A stretch of DNA of 15,975 nt from Desulfobulbus sp. (GTDB lineage: Bacteria; Desulfobacterota; Desulfobulbia; Desulfobulbales; Desulfobulbaceae). How positions within the stretch are numbered: the stretch's first letter is position 1; every line of letters starts with the position of its first letter. Shown piece by piece: positions 6,458 to 12,867 of this stretch. The stretch is taken from positions 1-15,975 of the forward strand of contig JAQUEZ010000137.1 in assembly GCA_028684915.1 (NCBI GenBank). Direction: 5' to 3'. The notes under the pieces were generated by a model. It ran no database searches and had not been told where the DNA came from. It saw only the letters and a program-made list of their open reading frames with translations. The position numbers and the translations under genes are program-made.

Positions 6458-7474
6458 CTATTGCGCATCGTCCTGCATAGCCTGGAAATGGGCCACAGCC
6501 TGACGGTCCCGTTCAAAGCCCTTGCGGTTGTTGTAACCGTTGTCGCCAAAAGGTTGTAGACGCTCCAACCACTGGGTTTTCAACACCAGCAGGCGCCGTT
6601 CAAGCAACTCCTCCGGCGTCCCTTCGGGTAACACCTCCAGCACTGAAAAGGTGAAAGCCGAGGCGCCATGCTCCTTGAGATCGTGCTGCAAGGCGCGGTT
6701 GAAAACCGCTTTGCCCATCTTGAGTTGAAAGAGCTTGCTGGTGCGGGTCCCATCGACATTGACGCTGCTGTCGACATACAGCTTGCCGTTTATCGTATTG
6801 TGCAGCTGGTAGACTCCGGCACGAGGCTGTGCCACAGTCATCATCTTTCTCGAGGGTGCCGGTTTGGTCACCAGCAACGTACTTGGCCCGGCAGTCACCC
6901 GAGGCTGTGTTTCTTGGCCCTCCACGCATTCGCGCCAGTAGGTCGTGCCCTCTCGCCGCAACAGTTGCTCATCGACGAGCAGACGGCGGATCATGCAATA
7001 ATCGTCGAAAAGAGGCCGAATCACACCGGTCACCTCCGCTTCCTGGTAACGGCGGCCGGGCTCGAAATGCAAGGCAAACTCTTCAAGTACGATACGCCGC
7101 TTCTTGTATTGCGCCGGCAATCGTTCCAACAATCCATGACGGAAAAAGGTGTCCAACACCTTGCGATGGTACTCGTCCACGCGCTGTTCGCCCTTATCCT
7201 TGAGGACGGCGGAGACGCTCACCAGATCTTTCAGGGTGGTGTCGAGCAACGGTTCGTTGGCCTCGACAACCACGTAATACTGCTCTTTCCTGCTACGGAC
7301 GAGACCGGCCTTTTCCAACTTTTTCAGATGAAACGACACCGTGGACGGGGCCAGGGCGTGCCGTTGGGCTATCTCTTCAACGTATTGGGGCCGCTCTACC
7401 AGTGACCCGACAATAGCCAGCCGCGACGCATCAGCCAGGGCTTTGATGATGGCTAAACTTTGCTCGGCATCCAT
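6458..7474 (-). CDS. ArsR-type HTH regulator with DUF2087-like and GIY-YIG-like domains
   Basis: A 338-residue predicted transcription factor of unusual build. Residues 1-80 are an ArsR/SmtB-type winged helix (ALADASRLAIVGSL, then EEIAQRHALAPSTVSFHLKK, then a YYVV wing). No cysteine-rich metal motif is visible, so metal sensing is not indicated. Residues about 105-182 (VLDTFFRHGLLERLPAQYKKR, then EVTGVIRPLFDDYCMIRRLL) resemble DUF2087. Residues about 218-316 resemble a GIY-YIG nuclease fold: GVYQLHN at 220, NGKLYVDSS at 229, FQLKMGK at 249, E292 as possible catalytic glutamate and a terminal YNN. The second motif reads YVD instead of YIG/YVG, so cleavage activity is doubtful and the domain may serve binding or sensing. 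AAAGGAGG lies seven bases upstream of the ATG. The promoter carries two operator-like repeats, consistent with autorepression. The trigger and regulon are unknown. Confidence 0.8.
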   Translation of the reverse strand: MDAEQSLAIIKALADASRLAIVGSLVERPQYVEEIAQRHALAPSTVSFHLKKLEKAGLVRSRKEQYYVVVEANEPLLDTTLKDLVSVSAVLKDKGEQRVDEYHRKVLDTFFRHGLLERLPAQYKKRRIVLEEFALHFEPGRRYQEAEVTGVIRPLFDDYCMIRRLLVDEQLLRREGTTYWRECVEGQETQPRVTAGPSTLLVTKPAPSRKMMTVAQPRAGVYQLHNTINGKLYVDSSVNVDGTRTSKLFQLKMGKAVFNRALQHDLKEHGASAFTFSVLEVLPEGTPEELLERRLLVLKTQWLERLQPFGDNGYNNRKGFERDRQAVAHFQAMQDDAQ

Positions 7475-7486
7475 ATTTTTACCTCC

Positions 7487-7514
7487 TTTGTTTCGATTAA
7501 TGTCGAAACAAAAT
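7487..7514 (-). promoter_or_regulatory. operator O1: perfect 10-bp inverted repeat
   Basis: TTTGTTTCGA (7487-7496) and TCGAAACAAA (7503-7512) are exact reverse complements with six bases between. The site overlaps the -10 box on one side and the ribosome binding site of the ArsR-like gene (7482-7489) on the other, so a bound protein would block both transcription start and elongation. The likely binder is the regulator itself. Confidence 0.7.
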
Positions 7515-7538
7515 AGATAAAAACCAACAGCCGGTCAA
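7510..7538 (-). promoter_or_regulatory. promoter of the ArsR-like regulator gene
   Basis: On the minus strand TTGACC (7538-7533) is a 5-of-6 match to a -35 box, followed after 17 bases by TATTTT (7515-7510), a 4-of-6 match to a -10 box. The transcript would start near 7500, giving a short leader that contains the AAAGGAGG site. The promoter sits between the two operators. Confidence 0.5.
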
Positions 7539-7543
7539 TCTAA

Positions 7544-7566
7544 TTCGACATCCATAGAAACAAAAT
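7544..7566 (-). promoter_or_regulatory. operator O2: second copy of the O1 pattern
   Basis: TTCGA, eight bases, then GAAACAAAAT (7544-7566) repeats exactly the pattern at 7492-7514. The inner bases differ, so the dyad is less symmetric than in O1. The offset between the copies is 52 bp, very close to five helical turns, placing both sites on the same face of the DNA with the promoter in between. Confidence 0.55.
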
Positions 7567-7575
7567 CAGAAAATA

Positions 7576-7638
7576 GGTAACAGCTGCTTCGTGGGAGGAG
7601 TCGCCCTACGGGCGCACGAATTGCAGCAGCGTTCTACC
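7576..7638. repeat. REP-like imperfect hairpin
   Basis: The outer arms, 7576-7593 and 7615-7638, pair as GGTA/TACC, AC/GT, GCTGC/GCAGC and TTCGTG/CACGAA with small bulges (17 pairs). An inner hairpin CGCCC-TAC-GGGCG (7602-7614) lies within the loop. The part from GTGGGAGGAGTCGCCC to CGAA (7591-7620) resembles bacterial REP elements, which begin with a GTAG/GTGG-type tetranucleotide before a GC palindrome and are moved by RAYT transposases. A broken RAYT lies at 1650-1898. Only this one copy is visible in the window. The bulged shape also recalls an integron attC site, but no integrase or cassette arrangement is present. Confidence 0.45.
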
Positions 7639-7720
7639 AGCCTTAAGCTCCCGCTTCTCGCAACCAGAGGATCGTTGGCCCCAGACAGGCCAGGAGTGCC
7701 AGGGAACGCCTCTTGCTCAG

Positions 7721-8341
7721 TCAAGACTCGTTTCCTCCCAGATCTTCTGCCCTGTAGACGGCGTAGCCCTCGTAATAATAGCTCGCGTCAATGCCCTTCA
7801 TATAGACTTCGCTGTCATGAATTCTGTCGGTCAGGGCCTGTTGCAACAGGAACTTGATTTCAACGTCCTTGACGGGGCTGCGCTCCATCGCGAGAAGATA
7901 ATCATTCTTGTCAACACAGCTCCAATCAACAACCTTGTGCAGCTCTTGTTTCAAAATCAGATCGAGCCAGATGCGTGTGCTGCGCCCGTTGCCCTCCCTA
8001 AAGGGGTGGGCGATGTTCATTTCCACGTACTTTTCGATGATTTCCTCGAATGTCGACTGGGGCATGGTTTCAATATGCTGCAAAGCTGCCGCCAGATACA
8101 TCACAGGTGCAAACCTGAAACTGCCCTTGGCAATGTTGACGGTGCGAATTTTCCCGGCAAAGTCGTAGATCTCGTCGAACAGATATTTGTGTATCTCTGC
8201 CAATGTCTGAAAGGTGCCAGCCTGCAGGGTGTCTAGCCTGCCGCTGGCAAAGAGGTGGTGCGCCTTTGCCTTGCTGATACGCTCTTCTACGCGGGCGAGC
8301 TCAACCGCATCGGTGATGCCGAGTTTGTTTTCCAAGGTCAT
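7721..8341 (-). CDS. fic: class III Fic AMP-transferase (NmFic-like)
   Basis: A 206-residue Fic-domain protein that should transfer AMP from ATP to a hydroxyl of a target protein. The catalytic motif [12 protein letters not shown] is complete (112-123, catalytic H112). The C-terminal helix carries SYYYEG (187-192), the (S/T)xxxE(G/N) inhibitory motif, so this is a class III enzyme kept inactive by its own helix. The protein closely resembles Neisseria meningitidis NmFic from my memory of that sequence: IHRYLFxxLYDFAG, KGxFRFA, [20 protein letters not shown] and KGIxxSYYYEGY blocks all recur. NmFic is controlled by tetramer formation and self-modification of a tyrosine in that helix and modifies DNA gyrase; the same control is plausible here because the tyrosines are kept. 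AAAGGAG-type site 8348-8354 is six bases before the ATG at 8341; an upstream in-frame start at 8380 is less well placed. It follows the restriction operon after about 215 bases. Confidence 0.9.
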   Translation of the reverse strand: MTLENKLGITDAVELARVEERISKAKAHHLFASGRLDTLQAGTFQTLAEIHKYLFDEIYDFAGKIRTVNIAKGSFRFAPVMYLAAALQHIETMPQSTFEEIIEKYVEMNIAHPFREGNGRSTRIWLDLILKQELHKVVDWSCVDKNDYLLAMERSPVKDVEIKFLLQQALTDRIHDSEVYMKGIDASYYYEGYAVYRAEDLGGNES

Positions 8342-8396
8342 GGGAGGCTCCTTTGCCACATAAACATCTTTTCCAACCAAGCTTTTTGAATATCGC

Positions 8397-8512
8397 TGAG
8401 AACAATCTCAACAACTTATATCATTGCGAAATTATTACTAACCTCATTCGATGCCAAAATCCTATACACGCACTTATACACATGTGCATAGAATTAGGTG
8501 GAATGTGTATAG
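8397..8512. promoter_or_regulatory. repeat-bearing region between res and fic
   Basis: TATACAC occurs at 8463-8469 and 8475-8481, 12 bases apart, and inverted (GTGTATA) at 8505-8511; the outer pair extends to CTATACAC/GTGTATAG. CACATGTG (8479-8486) is a palindrome within the group. Nearer to fic, TGAGA-ACAA-TCTCA (8397-8410) is a small dyad that would lie in the fic promoter region. A possible minus-strand promoter (TTGTTG, 16 bases, TATTCA) overlaps it. These could control fic separately from the restriction operon; evidence is only the pattern. Confidence 0.35.
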
Positions 8513-8555
8513 CTCGGATAGTGGGCGAATTCGGCTTTGAAGCTAATTTTCACAA

Positions 8556-9404
8556 TCATATCTGCTGCAAGCGATCGAACAGTTTGTCGATATATCTGTC
8601 TCGATCATCTGTCATGAACAGCACATGCATATCCTCAAGCTCATCTTGGGTACTGTCCCATTGCAACTGTGGGAAGCGCGTCCAGGAAAGAATGAAACTA
8701 TTGAGGATCACGGTCGGGTCGTTCAGCCTCTGCTCGACATCCTTGATCCGCTTGTGGAACTGAATTTTCTGGCTGCCGGGGCCTTCATGCAGTAAGCCGT
8801 GTGGTTCGATGAAGGTGACATGCTGTATGCCGTGGGCGAGTACCCAGAATATGAAATCTGGATGAAAGTTGCCAGCCTCGAAAAATCCCACACCTTTCCC
8901 TCTGCTCATGTTCCGCAGCAAGAAGAGTTCAACCCCTTCATTTTCCAGATCAATTTTGTGCTCGTCACACCAAACCTTTAAGTCGCTGACAAATTGATAC
9001 TCGCTCTCCCCAAGGGCGACAGGAAGAACGGTAATTTTACCTCCGCGCCGGACATGAAAAAGTGGCTGAAATAAATGTGTCCCAAGATTGCAGGCAGACA
9101 GATCCCCGAACCTCAGCAACTCATCCTTTTTCTGCTCCAGATCCGTCTTCATCTGCTGGATGCTTTGGATAACTTGCTCCTCATCGCCATTCACGATGAG
9201 CTGGTAAAATTCTTCTTGCGGAATATTGTCGTCTTCCGGCGTCAAATCGCGCAGTTCCAGGCGAGGCTCGATGTACTCCCGCTTGCGATAGTTATAAAAA
9301 TGATCGCAGTACCGTTTCAAAAGCTCCGAGGCTACCTGCTGCAGCAAAAGCACACCGTCAAAATCTGACGGGTTCAGGCGAGTTTCAGGAAGATACAGGG
9401 TATA
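8556..9404 (-). pseudogene. res: 3' part of interrupted type III-like restriction subunit (res)
   Basis: This is the C-terminal quarter of the helicase-nuclease encoded upstream, cut off by the TAG at 9407-9405. The frame continues without any other stop for 283 codons, beginning YTLYLPETRLNPSDFDG directly after the TAG, which is what relatives show there. A later GTG (9353) has no ribosome binding site, so separate translation is unlikely. Conserved parts include YIEPRLELRDLTPEDDNIPQ and HLFQPLFHVRRGGKI, and a nuclease-like core NFHPDFIFWVL...VTFIEPHG. In the rejoined 1091-residue protein the core residues are D992, E1009 and H1011: PD-x-E-x-H, where a PD-(D/E)xK nuclease would have lysine. 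No clear terminator follows. Confidence 0.8.
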
Positions 9405-11831
9405 CTAGGTTGGATTCCTCAGCAGGTTGGCAATACCATTCTTGGTTATGTTGAAGTTGTACCAACTCCGTTCACGCTTGAACTGCTCCAACTCAAAAAA
9501 GAGCGTGTCGTAATCCAGCAGTGCCAGATGCTGTTCACGTAGCGATACTTTGTCTTTCTGCGTTGCCGGCCCCGCACCACGTGATTGCATCGCCTGAATG
9601 CGAGGATACCAGTCGGCGACTACCGTGTTGTGCGTCATGTATTCCGGGATGTCCCCGACAGTCGGCACAGCCGCATCCTTCTTGAAGTCGTACTCTTTGC
9701 CGTCGGAAGCCTTCCGCTTCGGCCGCAAAATCTTTAGTTTTTTGCCAAAGTCATAGGTGACGTTAAGGGGAACAGTGATGACCGTTCTGCGTTCGTTACC
9801 GGGCAGCCCCTCATCCTTCAGGAATTGGCGGAACTTTTCCATGAAGTCGGCTTCAATGCCGAAAACATGCAGGGTTTCCAGTTCCTCTATAAATGAAGGG
9901 TTGAGGGGAGCATGGGAATGGCCGCTCCGCTTGAGGCTCCAGTCGTAACCCTTCAGGCGGACACCACGGCCAAACAGCTGGATGATCTGAGCGCCTTCTG
10001 AACGACCGACATGCATCAGCCCCATGGTGCTGACACGCCAGCAATCCCAGCCCTCAACAAATTTCTTGGAGCCGATAAGCAGGTTTACCGAAGAGGATGA
10101 GTCTTTAACCGAAGCAAACATGGCCTCGGTAAAATCGCTGTCCTCTACCGTCAGGCGAGTGTTGTTCTGCGCAGCCACTTCGGCGACATGGTCACACAGG
10201 CTTTTGGCATCACCCACATTGATTAACCCAAAAGGCGTTTCCGACGTTCCAACCTTCAGGGCCACCTCACCGGATTCTCCTTTTATCCGCTCCAAAGACA
10301 AATGACCGCCGGCGGGGTTATTGAATAACCGGGAAAGAATGTCTCGATATAAGGCATCAATGGTCTCGCCGCCATTCATCGCCCTTGCCAGGTAGGTGAA
10401 TGCTCCGGCAAAGATGTCGTTGCCGTCCTGATCCAGAAGCCCGAGGCTCAGCCCGCCACCAGTCAACATGGCATTAATTGTCGCCTGACTGTTGGTGCGG
10501 TTATCAAGGAAATCGGCAATGAAGCAGATAATCTGGGCAACATCGGCGGCAACAATTTTTTCGTCGTTCGTACCGCCTTTCGCCTTTGAAACCGTACTCC
10601 CAACAAACACCCACAGTGGCTTTTCGAGATTGAACGATTCGTAATCTTTCGCTTTTTCTTCGTAAACACGGAGTTGCAGATAAAACTTCAGCAGGCACGC
10701 CGTCAGGTAGGCAAACTGAACCTGCGCGAACGTATTGGGCATGTTAAGGATTTGATAATCCTTGCCGAATCCGTCTTCATAGAACCAGCGGTAGGAATAA
10801 TCAAAGAGAATGGTCTTGGCGTAACTGTCCTCGAAATCTGAACTCGCCGAGGCCTGGACCGCCTGTTCAAAGGTTGCCGAGTATTCGAAGGTGAAACCCT
10901 TGGCACACAGGTCAGAACGCCTGGTAAACCAGACGCCCTCTTCCTTGCCGCTCATTCCGCGATGCCCTTCATCCACCAGCAGCAAGTTCTGGTCACCAAG
11001 GCTTCTGGTGGCGACGGTGTTCGGCCCCTCCTGTTCGCCAAGTTTGGTGATTTCCAGGACGTCAACCCGCGCCGTATTGGTTTGCGGCAGCGAGTAGCTT
11101 GCACGCTGGGCAAAGGAAAATGCCTGGATATTGCTCTGCAGGAATTCGGCTACGTGTTGTTCAGAAAGCCGCTCATTGGGCGTCAGCAGGATGATGCGGG
11201 AAATATCCTTATCCTTGCCGTGCTTGCCGGCGTAGTGACGAAACTGCAGCAGGTTGACGTGCATCAACAGGGTCTTGCCGCTGCCGGTGGCATTCTGCAG
11301 GCAGAGTTTATTGAGATCGTCCTCGCAATAGGGAGGGATCGGGGCAAACGGCTCTTGGCGGTTGGCCCAATGCTGATTGAAGCGTTCCACAAATCCGTTC
11401 AGTTCCAGCAGTAGCCCTTCCCGGTTGCCGAAAAAACGATCCAGATAGACCTCAACAAAGAGCAGGGTCAGCCATTGGTAGTATTTCCATACCACCGGGC
11501 GATGGCGCTTTTCGTTAATGGCCTGGGTATGGCGAACAATGTTTTCCTCGTAGATGAGCAGCTGATCTTTGCTCAGTGCGCACTGCTCATTCCAAAACAG
11601 TTCGCTGGAGACCAGGTTGTGATAGAATTTGTGGATATTGTCGGCATCCAGGCCTTCCATCCGGGTATCGCGAATTGGCGCGGCCAGCCGATGAAAGGGG
11701 CGCACGACCTTGCCGCCCAATTTCTGCGCAACCAGCGGATCGATACCAAACAGGCTGATCAACCACTGGTTCAAAACCAATTTATTGCGGAAGCTGTGCT
11801 TCTGGAGGCCTTTGGCTTTACGCTTTGCCAT
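9405..11831 (-). CDS. res: type III-like restriction helicase subunit, truncated by TAG
   Basis: An 808-residue superfamily 2 helicase, the N-terminal three quarters of a Res-like subunit. Motor motifs: Walker A ATGSGKT (181-187), DEGH box (287-290), SAT (318-320), LIGSKKFVEGWDCWRV (585-600) and the arginine-finger motif QLFGRGVRLKG (618-628). Type III Res subunits use ATP to communicate between sites and cut DNA when joined to Mod. The gene ends at TAG 9407-9405 after RNPT, where homologous proteins, as I recall them, continue with W; TGG to TAG is one base change. As written, the nuclease-like domain is missing, so the product should be unable to cut, unless the codon is read through. It begins 14 bases inside the end of rhuM, with a G-rich ribosome binding site, so translation is coupled. 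It could also be classed as a DEAD/DEAH helicase of an unnamed restriction group close to type III. Confidence 0.82.
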   Translation of the reverse strand: MAKRKAKGLQKHSFRNKLVLNQWLISLFGIDPLVAQKLGGKVVRPFHRLAAPIRDTRMEGLDADNIHKFYHNLVSSELFWNEQCALSKDQLLIYEENIVRHTQAINEKRHRPVVWKYYQWLTLLFVEVYLDRFFGNREGLLLELNGFVERFNQHWANRQEPFAPIPPYCEDDLNKLCLQNATGSGKTLLMHVNLLQFRHYAGKHGKDKDISRIILLTPNERLSEQHVAEFLQSNIQAFSFAQRASYSLPQTNTARVDVLEITKLGEQEGPNTVATRSLGDQNLLLVDEGHRGMSGKEEGVWFTRRSDLCAKGFTFEYSATFEQAVQASASSDFEDSYAKTILFDYSYRWFYEDGFGKDYQILNMPNTFAQVQFAYLTACLLKFYLQLRVYEEKAKDYESFNLEKPLWVFVGSTVSKAKGGTNDEKIVAADVAQIICFIADFLDNRTNSQATINAMLTGGGLSLGLLDQDGNDIFAGAFTYLARAMNGGETIDALYRDILSRLFNNPAGGHLSLERIKGESGEVALKVGTSETPFGLINVGDAKSLCDHVAEVAAQNNTRLTVEDSDFTEAMFASVKDSSSSVNLLIGSKKFVEGWDCWRVSTMGLMHVGRSEGAQIIQLFGRGVRLKGYDWSLKRSGHSHAPLNPSFIEELETLHVFGIEADFMEKFRQFLKDEGLPGNERRTVITVPLNVTYDFGKKLKILRPKRKASDGKEYDFKKDAAVPTVGDIPEYMTHNTVVADWYPRIQAMQSRGAGPATQKDKVSLREQHLALLDYDTLFFELEQFKRERSWYNFNITKNGIANLLRNPT

Positions 11832-12867
11832 GCCTGCCCCCTTTTTTCTTGGTCGATTCGATCTGTTTCAGCTCTCGTTCCGCTTCAATGAAGTGGTTCT
11901 CCACCTCGGTTGGTTCAGACAACTGGCGTAGTCGAAACTTTTCATATTCATCGTGGGCTTTTGCCATCGCGGTATCGTGACTGATGCTTCCCGCATGGGT
12001 CAGCAGTTCCCGTCCGGTCATGGTCAGGAACTGGTGAAGACGCTCAATCCAGTCCGCCATGGTCATCGGGGCACGGTTCATTGCCTGAAGCTCGGCAATT
12101 TCGAGGTAAGCGGTGACAATCCGATTGAGGATGTTCAGTTCCTCCTCACCCAGATAATTCTTGGCAACCTCCACATCCCGTTTCAGCAGCCTGGCGCCGG
12201 GATGGTTGGTTATACCCATATGGGGACGATCCGCATCGGCCCGTTGGTAAATCAACTCGGCCGCTGTATGCCCATGTGCGGCCCAATGCATCTTGTTTTG
12301 CACTTGCTTGAACAACATCTTCGAGGTTTCGGTGTGCGGATCATAATCAATACTGGTCGCATAGATATCCAACACCTTGCGCCAGAAGATTTTTTCAGAA
12401 GAACGAATATCCCGGATACGGGCCAGTAACTCTTCAAAGTATCGACCGTTGTCCGGTTCCTTCAACCGCTCGTCATCCAGGGTAAACCCCTTGATGATAA
12501 ACTCTTTGAGTCGTTCGGTTGCCCATATCCTGAACTGGGTGCCGCGAATGGAATTCACCCGGTAACCAACCGAAATAATCGCATCCAGGTTGTAGCATTC
12601 CAGTTCACGGGAAACCTGGCGCTCCCCTTCCTGTTGAACTGTTGCAAATTTTGCAACAGTTGCCTCTCGCCGCAACTCTCCGGTTTCGTAAATATTTTTC
12701 AGGTGGCGGCTGATTCCGGATTTATCGACCCCAAACAGCGTGGCCAACTGGTTGATGGTAAGCCAGATCGTCTCGTTCTGGAGCCGTGTCTCAAGACGAA
12801 CGTGTCCGTCTTCTGTCTGATAAAGTAAAAATTCCGCTCTGGCCGGAAGATGGTTAGGCTCACTCAT
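11818..12867 (-). CDS. rhuM: RhuM family protein embedded in the restriction operon
   Basis: A 349-residue protein of the RhuM (virulence RhuM) family, first named in a Salmonella pathogenicity island; the biochemical function is not established. Order of conserved parts: IWLTINQLATLFGVDKSGISRHL (helix-turn-helix-like; written here as IWLTINQLATLFGV and DKSGISRHL), NIYETGEL, ATVAKFATVQQEG, and the hallmark YNLDAIISVGYRVNSIRG with TQFRIWAT; the rest is helical with EKIFWRKVLDIYATSIDYDP. No signal peptide, so cytoplasmic. I chose the ATG at 12867 because it overlaps the mod stop as ATGA and has GGGAG eight bases upstream; the GTG at 12882 is in frame but embedded. RhuM genes often sit inside restriction-modification operons, and the tight overlap on both sides says it is made with Mod and Res. 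Possible roles are specificity, regulation or toxin-like; none is shown here. Confidence 0.85.
   Translation of the reverse strand: MSEPNHLPARAEFLLYQTEDGHVRLETRLQNETIWLTINQLATLFGVDKSGISRHLKNIYETGELRREATVAKFATVQQEGERQVSRELECYNLDAIISVGYRVNSIRGTQFRIWATERLKEFIIKGFTLDDERLKEPDNGRYFEELLARIRDIRSSEKIFWRKVLDIYATSIDYDPHTETSKMLFKQVQNKMHWAAHGHTAAELIYQRADADRPHMGITNHPGARLLKRDVEVAKNYLGEEELNILNRIVTAYLEIAELQAMNRAPMTMADWIERLHQFLTMTGRELLTHAGSISHDTAMAKAHDEYEKFRLRQLSEPTEVENHFIEAERELKQIESTKKKGGRHGKA
12637..12661. repeat. 25-base palindrome inside rhuM
   Basis: AACTGTTGCAAA (12637-12648) and TTTGCAACAGTT (12650-12661) are exact reverse complements around a single base. It encodes the repeated ATV-AKF-ATV residues of RhuM, so part of the symmetry follows from the protein, but codon choice makes it perfect. 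It could form a stable hairpin in the mRNA or bind a dimeric protein. Confidence 0.6.

Noticed and set aside
6265..6549. 94-codon minus-strand open frame
   Set aside because: Overlaps the regulator in another frame, without a start signal or familiar product.
6668..7405. 245-codon plus-strand open frame
   Set aside because: Antisense to the ArsR-like gene, which has a strong ribosome binding site and clear domains.
7576..7638. integron attC site
   Set aside because: The bulged stem and AAC/GTT ends look similar, but there is no integrase, no cassette series and the inner GC hairpin fits a REP element better.
8397..8512. CRISPR-like array from the TATACAC repeats
   Set aside because: Repeats are 7-8 bases, only three, in mixed orientation; no spacers of regular length and no cas genes.
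10962..11414. 150-codon plus-strand open frame
   Set aside because: Antisense shadow of the helicase gene.
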